From Pseudomonas sp. LD120 (GTDB lineage Bacteria; Pseudomonadota; Gammaproteobacteria; Pseudomonadales; Pseudomonadaceae), in contig NZ_WVHL01000003.1 in NCBI RefSeq assembly GCF_009861525.1, forward strand, positions 186,001 through 250,000: DNA of 64,000 nt, given 5' to 3'. The notes beneath the pieces were generated by a model. That model did no database searches. It had not been told where the DNA came from and saw only the letters and a list, made by a program, of their open reading frames with translations. The translations under genes were made by a program, and so were the position numbers. Positions 39,997 to 49,098 of the stretch are shown here, in pieces. Position 1 is the first letter of the stretch. Every line of letters begins with the position of its first letter.

Positions 39997-41148
39997 TCAG
40001 TCGGCGCTGGACGCGCTGTTCGGCTGAGCCGGCTGCAACTTGTCCGCAGTGGGGCTGATGTGGGCGCCATTATCCAGCTTGATCTGGCCGGCGCTGACCA
40101 CTTGTTCGCCCTTTCTCAGTCCCTTGTTGATCAGCACCAGGCCGTCGTGGTGGTCGCCGGTTTCGACGAAGCGCCGTTCGGCGATCAGCAGAGGTTGGCC
40201 CAGGTGGTCTTTTTCCAGGCTGCCGTCGGCGGCTTTCTTCTGTGCCACCACGTACACCGAATTGCCGTAGAGGGTGTAGGTAATGGCGCTTTCCGGTACC
40301 ACGACCTTGAGTTGCGGGTTGGGTAGCAGCACTTGCAGGTCGGCGAACATGCCTGGCAACAAGCGGCCTTCCGGGTTGGCCAGGGTGGCGCGCACCAGGA
40401 CGTTGCGTGTGCTGCTTTCGACCTTGGGGTTGATGGCGCTGAGGGTGCCTGGGAACAGCTGCCCGGGGAAGGCGTCGACGCTGACGTGTACTGTCTGCCC
40501 GAGGCCGATTTGCGGCACCGACTGCTCGGGAATGTAGAAGTCCACATACAGGCTGCTCAGGTCTTGCAGGGTGGCGATCACCGTACCGCTGGCCAGAAAG
40601 TCGCCGATGTCGACCTGACGAATACCGATGGTGCCACTGAACGGCGCGTTGATGCGTTTTTTCGCCAGTGAGGCCTTGAGCTGGTTGACGGTGGCCTTGT
40701 CCTTTTGCAGTTGCGCGGAAAGCCGGTCGTATTCGCCTTTGGAAATGGCCTGGCTGCCCACCAGTTGGCGGCCGCGTCCAAAATCCAGCTGGGCCAGTCC
40801 GAGGTCGGCTTCAGCGGTTTGCAGCAGGGCGCGTTCCACCGCGCTGTCCAGGGCCAGTAACGGCTGGCCAAGCTTGACCTCCTGCCCAGACTCGAAGTGC
40901 AGCTCCTTGACCGTACCGGCGACCTCCAGGCTGAGGTCGATCCCTTGCAGGGCCTTGAGGGTGCCGATGCTGGGCAGGCGACTCTGCCACAGTCTTTCGT
41001 CGGCAGTGATGACCGCGACACTGATGGGGGGCTTGGGGGCCGCGAAGACCTGGACCATTGTGTAGATCGAGAATGCCTTATAGCCGGCCAGTAACAGCAC
41101 GACCAACAGAACCATACCCAACATGATCAGCATGCGGCGACGCAGCAT
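39997..41148 (-). CDS. RND efflux periplasmic adaptor, MexV-like
   Basis: This 383-residue protein starts MLRRRMLIMLGMVLLVVLLL with one membrane anchor. Adaptor features are the lipoyl half-motifs around VAGTVKELHFESGQEVKLGQ and APFSGTIGIRQVDIGDFLAS, a helical hairpin between them and the beta-barrel/membrane-proximal part (LYGNSVYVV, KGEQVVSAG). It links the RND pump to an outer-membrane channel. The ATG at 41148 follows AAGGAAACGGA; an upstream in-frame start would add an unlikely leader. No repressor gene is adjacent. Confidence 0.92.
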   Translation of the reverse strand: MLRRRMLIMLGMVLLVVLLLAGYKAFSIYTMVQVFAAPKPPISVAVITADERLWQSRLPSIGTLKALQGIDLSLEVAGTVKELHFESGQEVKLGQPLLALDSAVERALLQTAEADLGLAQLDFGRGRQLVGSQAISKGEYDRLSAQLQKDKATVNQLKASLAKKRINAPFSGTIGIRQVDIGDFLASGTVIATLQDLSSLYVDFYIPEQSVPQIGLGQTVHVSVDAFPGQLFPGTLSAINPKVESSTRNVLVRATLANPEGRLLPGMFADLQVLLPNPQLKVVVPESAITYTLYGNSVYVVAQKKAADGSLEKDHLGQPLLIAERRFVETGDHHDGLVLINKGLRKGEQVVSAGQIKLDNGAHISPTADKLQPAQPNSASSAD

Positions 41149-41275
41149 ATTCCGTTTCCTTGGAAGGCCCAGGATAACCAGTCCGCTAGACATTACTCCG
41201 AGTCACGGGGCGATTCCAGACGAGCGTCCTGCCATCTGGCGCCGTGCCCGGCGCTCTCGCACCGGGCGGCAGGCT

Positions 41276-42376
41276 TCAGATCAGGTGAAGATGGTTGTCC
41301 CAGAGCCCGGCAGGCAGGTCCAGGGGCTGGGCCACAATTGACGTCTGGCGGCAGTCGTAGAAGCGGCAACGGCCCTGTCCCGAGGTCACCACGAAGCCAT
41401 CGGCCACTGCGCCGACGCCGGCACAGTCAGGCAGTGGCGCGTCGACCCGCACCGCACCGCTGTCCAGGTCCCAGATGAAAAAGCGATTGCCCCGTGGGGC
41501 GGTCAGGGCCACCAGCCGCAGGTCACTGTGCACCGCGACGCTGGCGGTGTAGTGCCCCATGGCTTGCAACTGCTGCTCGGGCACCGGGAAAGCCTCGAAC
41601 GGCTGACCCGGCCGCTTGATGGCCAGTAACTGCGAAGACTCGTGGGCCGCGCCCATGAACTGTTGGCCGGTGACGATGGTGCCGTCGCTGGCAATGCCCA
41701 TGTGGCGCACGCTGTTCATCGGCTGGGCCAGGGTTTCCTTGCTCAGCAGAGTGCCGTCGCGCTGCATCAGCACCAGGCTGGGTTCCATGGCGTTGAGGTT
41801 CATCTCCACCCGGCTTTCCGCTTCAGTGCGAATACCGCCGTTGGCCACCACCAGGGTTTCGCCATTCGGCATCCACGACACCTGATGCGGGCCGATGCCG
41901 TGGGTCGACAGCTCGCCCTTGTGCACCAGGCGCTCACCTTCAAAGCGATAGACACCCAGCAGGCCACGCCCCGGGTCACGGGTGTCGTTCTCGGTGGTAT
42001 ACAGCCACTGGCCGTCCTTGTGGATCACCGCGTGGCCATAGAAATGCCGGTCGGGTTGCGACACCAGCGTCTGCAGCAGAGCACCGTCGCGCAGATCGAT
42101 CAGGTAGCTTTCGGTGCCCGGTCGCCGGGCGACGAACAGTGCGATCGGCAGGTGCGGGTGATTGATGATGTCGTGGCAACGCTGACCGACCTGGGTGGCA
42201 AACACCTGTTGACCGTCCAGTTGATAACCGACGGCGTAGTGCTTGCCATCAGCATCGTCCCTGGCCGACAGCAGCAAGGGCTGTTTGCCCTTTTGCTTGA
42301 ACAGCGTCCAGCCGCCCAAGGTCACCGCGCTGAGCAGCAGGCTGCCCAGTGCTAAAGCCTGACGTCGCAGCATCAT
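41276..42376 (-). CDS. DUF1513 beta-propeller-like periplasmic protein
   Basis: This 366-residue protein starts MMLRRQALALGSLLLSAVTL, with a short hydrophobic stretch after RR, possibly a Tat-like signal. The body has repeated strand motifs (LYTTENDTRDPGRGLLGVYR, VSWMPNGETLVVANGGI, RGNRFFIWDLDSG) as in seven-bladed quinoprotein-like propellers. It is the last gene of the imelysin locus; its start overlaps the imelysin stop by one base. Function is unknown. In this context it probably assists periplasmic iron handling, an inference from gene order only. Confidence 0.85.
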   Translation of the reverse strand: MMLRRQALALGSLLLSAVTLGGWTLFKQKGKQPLLLSARDDADGKHYAVGYQLDGQQVFATQVGQRCHDIINHPHLPIALFVARRPGTESYLIDLRDGALLQTLVSQPDRHFYGHAVIHKDGQWLYTTENDTRDPGRGLLGVYRFEGERLVHKGELSTHGIGPHQVSWMPNGETLVVANGGIRTEAESRVEMNLNAMEPSLVLMQRDGTLLSKETLAQPMNSVRHMGIASDGTIVTGQQFMGAAHESSQLLAIKRPGQPFEAFPVPEQQLQAMGHYTASVAVHSDLRLVALTAPRGNRFFIWDLDSGAVRVDAPLPDCAGVGAVADGFVVTSGQGRCRFYDCRQTSIVAQPLDLPAGLWDNHLHLI

Positions 42377-43440
42377 CAGTCACCGTCGTTGGCATTGAAG
42401 CCCAGTTGAATACCCAGCGCTTTGGCCAGCTCGCCTTCGTGCAGGCGGTGGACCACGTTGAGGCTGTCATAGAGATCGTTGAGTTGCTGGCGCCCAGCAT
42501 CGTCGGCGAGCATTTCGGTCAGCGAGCGTTGGGTGCTGGCAAACAGCTTCAGTGACGCGGCGTAGGCGGCGTCGATCTTGTCGGCCAGAGGCTTCTGATC
42601 GGCGGGCAGCAGGCCTCGCAAGCCCTGGTTGTCGACCCCGGCCCACACAGTCTGGGCGGCGCTGAGGCTGGCCTCCAGGCCTGGCAGGGACGACTGGCTG
42701 CGCCAGGCATCAGCCTGGAATGGTTGGGGGATACCCTTGGTCTGACGGCCCATCGGCGTACCGAGTTTCTTCTTCAACGTGTCCAGCGCCGTGACTTGAG
42801 CCCGCAGTAGGTCGGCGATGGCTTCATGGGAGTCGGCGTAGCGCTGGTTGGGGAACTTGCTCATCTGCGCGAGCATGCCGTCAGTGGTGTTCCAGCTCGC
42901 CAGAATCTCTTCGGCCAGGTGTTTCTGGCGTTCACCAATAGCCGTCAGCAGGGGGCAGTAGCGGGCTTTCTGCGCACTGTCGGCCATGTCGATCTTGCTG
43001 TCGAAGAGGATGTATTCGTAGGCTGACAGGCCCTGTACCACAACGCTGGATTTGGCCAGGCTGGCGGCGTCGATGGGGGCGGTGGCGGTGACTAACTGCT
43101 CGACCTGGCGACCCACCAGGTTCTTCTTGTCGGGCCAGAACTGCACCTGCCAGGAACGGTTGCCTTCGGCCAGCGGGCCGATCAGCAGCGGCTGCAGTTC
43201 GGCCCAGGCTTTTTGCGCGTGGAGGAAATCAGCCCGGGCGGTGTCCAGGCTTTGCTTGCCTTCGCAGAAGGCCAGGGCGCTGATGGCCAACTGGCGGTCG
43301 GCATCGACCCAGCGACTGTACGTTGGCAGGATCACCTGCTTGGCGATGGCCGCCGATGTAACGGCTTGTGGGTCCTGTGGCGAACAGGCGCCCAGGGCGA
43401 GTGCGGCAAGGCTGGTGAACAACAGTTTGGGGCGGAACAT
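42376..43440 (-). CDS. Imelysin-family lipoprotein (second copy)
   Basis: This 354-residue protein starts MFRPKLLFTSLAALALGACS with a lipobox (LGAC). It is all-helical imelysin-like: QKAWAELQPLLIGPLAEGN and SVVVQGLSAYEYILFD are at the places of family motifs. The canonical GxHxxE reads GLSAYE here, so the His is missing while the Glu stays. Imelysins are periplasmic or surface proteins linked to iron uptake, and proteolytic activity of the family is disputed. It is third in the operon, 43 bp after the di-heme protein. Confidence 0.88.
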   Translation of the reverse strand: MFRPKLLFTSLAALALGACSPQDPQAVTSAAIAKQVILPTYSRWVDADRQLAISALAFCEGKQSLDTARADFLHAQKAWAELQPLLIGPLAEGNRSWQVQFWPDKKNLVGRQVEQLVTATAPIDAASLAKSSVVVQGLSAYEYILFDSKIDMADSAQKARYCPLLTAIGERQKHLAEEILASWNTTDGMLAQMSKFPNQRYADSHEAIADLLRAQVTALDTLKKKLGTPMGRQTKGIPQPFQADAWRSQSSLPGLEASLSAAQTVWAGVDNQGLRGLLPADQKPLADKIDAAYAASLKLFASTQRSLTEMLADDAGRQQLNDLYDSLNVVHRLHEGELAKALGIQLGFNANDGD

Positions 43441-43483
43441 GTTCGGGCTCCCTTTATTGTGGAGAAAGCAGATGGGTCGAGCG

Positions 43484-44911
43484 TTATAGAGAATTCAGGA
43501 AGGCCAGCAACGCCGCGCGTTGCTGGGCATCGAAGTTCAGCACCTGTTGTTTGGCCTCTTCCGCCTCACCGCCGTGCCAGAGCACGGCTTCCATCAGGTT
43601 GCGAGCGCGACCGTCATGCAGGAACTGGGTATGGCCGCTGACCGTTTCGGTCAGGCCGATGCCCCACAGTGGCGCGGTTCGCCAGTCACGACCGCTGGCC
43701 TTGAATTCGGTGCGGTGGTCGGCCAGACCTTCGCCCATGTCATGCAGCAGCAGGTCGCTATAGGGGCGAATCAATTGGTTGGCCAATTCAGGCTCCGCGG
43801 CATTGGCAGCGGTGGTGAAGCTTGGCGTGTGGCAGGCCTGGCAACCGGTCTGGAAAAACAGGTTCTTGCCCGCCAGCACGGGCGGCGAGTCAACGTCACG
43901 ACGCGCCGGCACTGCCAGGTTGCGGGTGTAGAACAACACCAGGCGCAGGATGTTGTCGCTGACTTCCGGTTCGCCGTCCGGGCCATTGCCGTTGGGGGCC
44001 TGTCGGCAGGCGGTCTGGGTGTCGGTGCAGTCATCAAAGGGCCTTAGGCTTGTGGTCAGGCCCATATCACCAGAAAACGCGTGAACATTTTGTTGATTGA
44101 GGTTGGGTTGCCCGGCCTTCCAGCCAAAACGCCCGAGCACGGTTTTTTGCTGGGCATCATCCCAGACCCAATTGGGGCGTCCGGCAACAGCGTTTTGAGC
44201 CCCCTTAGCCGGTTTGGCGTTGGCCAGGATCGCCTCTTCGGGAATGGCTTCAAGCAACCCCAGGCCGATCATCGCTGGCGCGACCCGGGCCGAGAATCGA
44301 GTGTCCGGGTGCATCGGGCCGTAACCCAGGTCAGTAATCTGCAGCGTTGGCTTGCGCAGCTCGACCAAGGTGCCGTCCTTGAAACGCACGGGCACTGTCT
44401 CGTAGTCCACCCGCACGCGCCCTTCGGGGGGAACCCCGGGAACGGCCATGTCTTGCAACTGGCCGCCATACACCGGCTCTGGCAGCACGCCGACTTGCTC
44501 GATGAGCCTGGCGAAGGCCGGATCATCCGGGATCGACAGACGCACCAGCATCGACACGGCGTTCAGCGCATCCGGCGTCGGCGGATGACCGCGTCCGTCC
44601 TTGATGTGACAGTTCTGGCAGGCATTGGTATTGAACAGTGGACCCAGGCCATCACGGGCAGTGGTGGTGGAAGGGGCAATCACCCAGGGACTGCGGAAAA
44701 AACTGTTGCCCACGCTGAAGTCCAGGCGACGGGTCGGTGGCAGGTTGGCCGAGGGGAGGGAGAAGGCATTGCGATCAGCTTTGTTGACGGTGGTCGCACC
44801 GCCGGCGCGGGCTTCGCCAGGTTCGGCCTGGGTAAAGCGCGGAGCATCGTTGCAGGCACTCAGGCTCAAGGCGAAGACCAGAGCGGACCAGCGGATCAGC
44901 AACGAAAGCAT
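43484..44911 (-). CDS. Di-heme c-type oxidoreductase (DUF1111 'thiol oxidoreductase')
   Basis: This 475-residue lipoprotein starts MLSLLIRWSALVFALSLSAC. Two heme c motifs are present, NACQNCHIKDGRGH near residue 95 and TGCQACHTPSF near 345, with HDGRARNLMEAVLWHGGEAE near the C-terminus. It belongs to the DUF1111 relatives of di-heme peroxidases and MauG, for which redox substrates are not established. Placement between two imelysins suggests periplasmic iron oxidation or reduction coupled to uptake. The ATG at 44911 places the lipobox correctly; a longer open frame lies upstream. Confidence 0.9.
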   Translation of the reverse strand: MLSLLIRWSALVFALSLSACNDAPRFTQAEPGEARAGGATTVNKADRNAFSLPSANLPPTRRLDFSVGNSFFRSPWVIAPSTTTARDGLGPLFNTNACQNCHIKDGRGHPPTPDALNAVSMLVRLSIPDDPAFARLIEQVGVLPEPVYGGQLQDMAVPGVPPEGRVRVDYETVPVRFKDGTLVELRKPTLQITDLGYGPMHPDTRFSARVAPAMIGLGLLEAIPEEAILANAKPAKGAQNAVAGRPNWVWDDAQQKTVLGRFGWKAGQPNLNQQNVHAFSGDMGLTTSLRPFDDCTDTQTACRQAPNGNGPDGEPEVSDNILRLVLFYTRNLAVPARRDVDSPPVLAGKNLFFQTGCQACHTPSFTTAANAAEPELANQLIRPYSDLLLHDMGEGLADHRTEFKASGRDWRTAPLWGIGLTETVSGHTQFLHDGRARNLMEAVLWHGGEAEEAKQQVLNFDAQQRAALLAFLNSL

Positions 44912-45243
44912 CGGACATCCTGCAAGACGAGCAAAATAAGGGCGCAAAGTCTAACAGGGTGATGAAGTTTGAATAAGAGGAATTATCGTTTGCTTTGATT
45001 CAGGGCAAATTTCTTCAGGGCGGCAAAGAACATGAAAAGACGATCCGCACAGGCCAGAGAACACGGCAGTGTTTGGCCACGCGGGGTTAAAAACAGGTGG
45101 GTGAGCGAGCCCGATCGGAACGCTCATTCACAGCCAGAGACGTCGAATACGACCCTGGCCGTTCCTCACCTTTTTGCCCTGTCTTGCCTCGCGGTGTTTT
45201 CACACCGCCTGCGAAGGTCGTCTTTTACTGGAAGCGGCGCGGA
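44912..45243. other. Gap inside the imelysin locus
   Basis: 332 bp with no credible gene. A hairpin, GCGGTGT (45191-45197) with ACACCGC (45202-45208), lies just after the first imelysin stop. It lacks a T-run on the minus strand and may be a processing or pausing site that lowers expression of the downstream genes. A separate promoter for the di-heme gene may also lie here, but none is clear. Confidence 0.4.
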
Positions 45244-46584
45244 TCAGAAGTCGTGATCGGCGTTGTCCGGATTCAGGTCGCCGATACCCAGCTTGCCCGC
45301 TGCCTGTTCGATCGCACCGGTCTGCTTGACCAGGGCGCCGATGGCGTCACGCACAACCTGATTGCCGGATTCATTGCCAGCGGCAATCAGTTGGTCGTAG
45401 TGCTCGCCGTTGTTAGCGCGGTCGACCATGACCTGGATCTTGGCCTCGGTGGCGGCCAGGTCGGCCTTCAGCGTCTCATCGGCAGCCGGATCGGCCTTGG
45501 CCACCAGGGACGACAGGCTGGCGCCGGTCATCTTGGTGCCGTCGACACGGGTGTATTCGCCCAGGTAGACGTTGCGAATGCCTTTGGCATCGTAGAAGTG
45601 CGAATTGTGGGTGTTGTCGCTGAAGCAGTCTTGTTCGTCTTCAGGCGAGTTGGCTTCCAGGGACACCTTCATCCGCTCGCCCGCCAGTTCACCCAGGGAC
45701 AGGCTGCCCATGCCAAAGAGCATTTTGCGCAAGCCGGTTTCAGCCGGTTCGGCTTCCAGGGTCGCTCGGTAGTTGTCAGCCACGTCCGGCTTCCAGTTGC
45801 CGACCATTTCTTGCAGATCGTTGACCAGCAACTGGGTCACGGCTTTCAGGTAGGCGCGACGACGGTCGTTGTGCCCGCCGGTGGCGCCAGTGCCTTCCAG
45901 GTAATCGGACGCTGGACGGGCGCCGGCGCCAGGGCCGGTGCCGTTGAGGTCCTGACCCCAGAGCAGGAATTCGATGGCGTGGTAGCCGGTGGCGACGTTG
46001 GCCTCGGAGCCGCCCAGCTCATTCAGGCTGGCCAGGGTTTGCGGGGTGATGTCCTTCACGTCGACCTTGTCTTCGCCGACCTGGATCTGGGTGTTGGCGA
46101 TGATATTGGCGGTAGCCCCCGGGTTGCCCAGCGCGTGAGCGTAGCTCTTGTCGACGTAGTCGATCAGGCCCTCGTCCAGTGGCCAGGCGTTCACCTGACC
46201 TTCCCAGTCATCGATGATGGTGTTGCCGAAGCGGAACACTTCGCTCTGCAGGTACGGCACGCGAGCGGCGACCCACGCGGCCTTGGCAGCTTTCAGGGTG
46301 TCGTCGTTGGGCGTGGCGAGGAACGCATCGATAGCGGTTTGCAGGGTTTTCGCGGTGGATTCGGCATCGCTGTAAACGGCGAAGACCATGTCGGCATAGT
46401 GTGCGACCACCGCCTTGGCGGCCGCTTCATCGACCTTGCCGGCGGCGTCGCTGGCTGGGGTGGCCGTGCGGGTGGCCGGGGTTGGCGCTTGGGCGGCCGC
46501 TTTGTCGTCTTTACCTTCGCCGCAACCGGCGAGGGAAATAGCGATGGCCAACAGACTGGCGGTGGCCAGAGGCATACGAATCAT
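45244..46584 (-). CDS. Imelysin-family lipoprotein (IcmP-like)
   Basis: This 446-residue protein starts MIRMPLATASLLAIAISLAG with a lipobox LAGC. An Ala/Thr-rich linker precedes the helical peptidase M75 domain, which has the intact GxHxxE motif in VATGYHAIEFLLWGQDLNG. FRFGNTIIDDWEGQVNAWPLDE and GAGARPASDYLEG are typical. It resembles P. aeruginosa insulin-cleaving metalloproteinase and cyanobacterial IrpA. ATG 46584 has AGGA at 8 bases; ATG 46593 has none at useful distance. A perfect palindromic Fur-like site lies 57-85 bp upstream. It is the first gene of the locus. Confidence 0.9.
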   Translation of the reverse strand: MIRMPLATASLLAIAISLAGCGEGKDDKAAAQAPTPATRTATPASDAAGKVDEAAAKAVVAHYADMVFAVYSDAESTAKTLQTAIDAFLATPNDDTLKAAKAAWVAARVPYLQSEVFRFGNTIIDDWEGQVNAWPLDEGLIDYVDKSYAHALGNPGATANIIANTQIQVGEDKVDVKDITPQTLASLNELGGSEANVATGYHAIEFLLWGQDLNGTGPGAGARPASDYLEGTGATGGHNDRRRAYLKAVTQLLVNDLQEMVGNWKPDVADNYRATLEAEPAETGLRKMLFGMGSLSLGELAGERMKVSLEANSPEDEQDCFSDNTHNSHFYDAKGIRNVYLGEYTRVDGTKMTGASLSSLVAKADPAADETLKADLAATEAKIQVMVDRANNGEHYDQLIAAGNESGNQVVRDAIGALVKQTGAIEQAAGKLGIGDLNPDNADHDF

Positions 46585-46640
46585 GGCGAACATCCTGCTT
46601 CGAGAGGGGAGTGGACGGCGCGGGGCGCGCAAAAAGCTGC

Positions 46641-46669
46641 CACATAATGCGAAAGATTTGCATTATGTG
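46641..46669. promoter_or_regulatory. Perfect 10-bp inverted repeat, Fur-like operator of imelysin locus
   Basis: CACATAATGC (46641-46650) and GCATTATGTG (46660-46669) are exactly complementary around a 9-base centre. The ATAATG/CATTAT arms resemble Fur boxes, and imelysin genes in other bacteria are iron-regulated. It sits 57 bp before the first imelysin ATG, within the likely promoter; the end of bifA is on the other side. Confidence 0.6.
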
Positions 46670-46743
46670 TAAAGGGCGCGCTTGCAAATATTTCTTATTC
46701 AGAACGGATTCGCGAGGTCAATGCGGTCAGCGCAGGGACCCGT

Positions 46744-48795
46744 TCAAAGGATCGCTGCGTTGCTGCGCTGCGCTTGTTTCAGGTAGGCGCTCAACTCCCG
46801 AGCCGGCAGGGGTTTGCTGTAGTGGTAGCCCTGACCTTCATGGCAGCCTTCGGCGATGATGTAGGCCTCTTGCTCGGCGGTTTCCACGCCCTCGGCAATG
46901 ACCTGCATGCCCAGGCTTTTACCCAGTTGAATGATGGCGCGGACGATGGTGGCATCGTCGTCGTCATCCAGCAGGTCCTGGACGAAGCTCTTGTCGATCT
47001 TGATCTTGTCCAGGGGCAGGCTTTTCAGGTAGCTCAGGGACGAGTAGCCGGTGCCGAAGTCGTCAATGGCAATCAGCGCCCCGGAGCGTCGCAGGCTCAG
47101 CAGGTGTTGGGCGGCGGTGCTGATGTCTTCCATCAGGCCGGTTTCGGTGACTTCCAGTTCCAGGCTGCGGGGCGGTAGACGGTAGATCTGCAGCAGGTTG
47201 TTGACCACCCGCGGCAGTTCGGCGTGGTGCAGTTGCACGGTGGACAAGTTGACCGCCATGCGCAGGTCGCTGAAGCCCATGTCGTGCCATTCGCGCAGTT
47301 GGCGACAGGCTTGGTCCAGCACCCATTCGCCGATGGCGATGATGGTGCCATTTTGCTCGGCCAGGGGAATGAACTGATCTGGCGGCACCAGGCCGTGTTC
47401 CGGGTGCTGCCAGCGAATCAGGGCTTCGACGCCTACAGGTCGATGGTCGCGATAGCTGATCTGCGGCTGATAGACGAGAAAGAACTGCTCCCGGGCCAGG
47501 GCCTCGCGCAGGTCTTTTTCCAGTTCTCGGCGACGGCGCATCTCGCTGTCGACGCTGGCGATGTAGAACTGATAGCGATTGCGTGAGCGGGTTTTGGCCA
47601 GGGTCATGGTCTGCTCGGCCTTCTGCAGGAGTTTTTCCGTGCTGTCGCCGTCCTCCGGGAACAGCGTGATACCGATGGTGGCGCGCAGGCGGATTTCCTG
47701 GTGATCGAGGGCGAAGCTGGCTTCCAGGTCGTCGAGAATGCTTTGCGCCAGTTCCGCCGCTTCATAAGGCTGCTCGATATCGGCCTGGACCAGGGCGAAC
47801 TGGTCGCCACCCAAGCGCGCCAGGGCGCCAAGACGGCCACTGTGGCTGCGTAGGCGGTCAGCCAGGGCCAGGAGCAACTGGTCACCGGTCTGATAGCTGA
47901 ACTGTTCGTTGATGCCCTTGAAGTCATCCAGGCCAACACACAGCACCGCCACCCGACGTTGCAGGCGCCCGGCATCTATCAGGATCTTGTCCAATTGCTG
48001 TTGCAGTTGTTGGCGGTTAGGCAGGCCGGTGAGGAAGTCGTATTGGGCCATGCGCAACAGGCTGTTTTCTGCTTCGTGGCGCAAGTGGGTGTTGCGCTCG
48101 ATGGACACCAGCAGTTGGTTGGCGGTGTTGATCCAGATCCCCAGTTCGTTCGTTTCGTGGCCCTTGAGAAGGGGCAGTTGGTGTTCACTGGGGCGGTCGG
48201 GGTTGATGTTGCTCAGGTGTTCGATGATCCGTGACAGCGGTTTGGTCAGCAACCAGTGGTAGACCAGGTACAGCACCAGCCCCATGGCCAGGGCGCGCAG
48301 GACTCCGGAGATGAAGATGATCACCGAACTGACGATGAAGTCCTCGCCGTAGGTCGCCGTGTCCAGGGTGATGCTCAGGTCGCCGTAATACTCGCTATAA
48401 GGCCCGCGTCCCACCAGTTGGGTGGTGAAGGTGCGTTCCTTGCTCAGAATCAGGTCGGTCAGCCAGCGACTGGAAGATTTCTGCAGGTCTCGGTTTTTTT
48501 CCGCGAGCATGGTTTCGTTGGGATGGCCGATAGAGGCCATGCGCACAGCCTCATCCTGGAACAGGCCCTCAATGACTTGCATGCCCATTTCCCGATCCAG
48601 GCTATAGAGCGCCTGGGTCGATGGATCGCGAAACATGTCGAGAATGCGCTGGGCGTCATTGGCGACCGCCTGTCGAGTCTTGTAGGCATCGAAGACGATC
48701 TGGGCGCAGCTCAGCACTACGCCGACGATGAGCGCCGACAGCAGCACAACTCGGAGCAACTTCACCGACAAGCTGTTTTTGAGTTCCAGCTTCAA
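46744..48795 (-). CDS. bifA: Cyclic-di-GMP phosphodiesterase BifA
   Basis: This 683-residue protein has membrane helices near 12-35 and 150-175 enclosing a periplasmic part, a degenerate GGDEF domain reading GGDQF (RLGGDQFALV), and a C-terminal EAL domain with EALIRWQHP, NLS, ETGLMED, DDFGTGYSSLSYL and the later KIDKSF motif. Key EAL metal residues look intact. The GGDQF signature and location beside sodB match BifA of P. aeruginosa, which lowers c-di-GMP and favours swarming over biofilm. Confidence 0.93.
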   Translation of the reverse strand: MKLELKNSLSVKLLRVVLLSALIVGVVLSCAQIVFDAYKTRQAVANDAQRILDMFRDPSTQALYSLDREMGMQVIEGLFQDEAVRMASIGHPNETMLAEKNRDLQKSSSRWLTDLILSKERTFTTQLVGRGPYSEYYGDLSITLDTATYGEDFIVSSVIIFISGVLRALAMGLVLYLVYHWLLTKPLSRIIEHLSNINPDRPSEHQLPLLKGHETNELGIWINTANQLLVSIERNTHLRHEAENSLLRMAQYDFLTGLPNRQQLQQQLDKILIDAGRLQRRVAVLCVGLDDFKGINEQFSYQTGDQLLLALADRLRSHSGRLGALARLGGDQFALVQADIEQPYEAAELAQSILDDLEASFALDHQEIRLRATIGITLFPEDGDSTEKLLQKAEQTMTLAKTRSRNRYQFYIASVDSEMRRRRELEKDLREALAREQFFLVYQPQISYRDHRPVGVEALIRWQHPEHGLVPPDQFIPLAEQNGTIIAIGEWVLDQACRQLREWHDMGFSDLRMAVNLSTVQLHHAELPRVVNNLLQIYRLPPRSLELEVTETGLMEDISTAAQHLLSLRRSGALIAIDDFGTGYSSLSYLKSLPLDKIKIDKSFVQDLLDDDDDATIVRAIIQLGKSLGMQVIAEGVETAEQEAYIIAEGCHEGQGYHYSKPLPARELSAYLKQAQRSNAAIL

Positions 48796-49054
48796 AGGGC
48801 TATTCCTTGTTCCGTGCGTGTAGCGTCAAGTGGCCATGAGTATTGGCAATCCCATGATGGTCGTCAAAGTGACATGACTGCTGAGTACAGGATGTCTACA
48901 GGGCTGGCCGGGGTGATCAGATTCAGGATTGCGATAGCCGTGGACAGTGTGTCGGTAACGATGCCTTGCAACTTGAGGGGCGGCGTTGATTTTTACCTGC
49001 AGTGAATCTTAGCGTCTCAGCTCGGCGGGACAAGATGCGCGCTTTGTCAGAGGC
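48796..49054. other. Intergenic region upstream of bifA
   Basis: About 260 bp between the sodB terminator and bifA hold the bifA promoter. No gene is visible. I do not see a clear consensus promoter or repeat. Confidence 0.4.
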
Positions 49055-49083
49055 AAAAAAAACCCGGCGAGGCCGGGTTTTTT
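49055..49083 (-). terminator. Intrinsic terminator of sodB
   Basis: AACCCGGC pairs with GCCGGGTT around GAG, with A-run on the left that becomes T-run on the minus strand. Confidence 0.92.
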
Positions 49084-49098
49084 GCACTGCAAATGCGT

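Noticed and set aside
45097..46647. 516-codon frame antisense to the first imelysin
   Set aside because: Shadow of a gene with signal peptide and M75 motif; no independent support.
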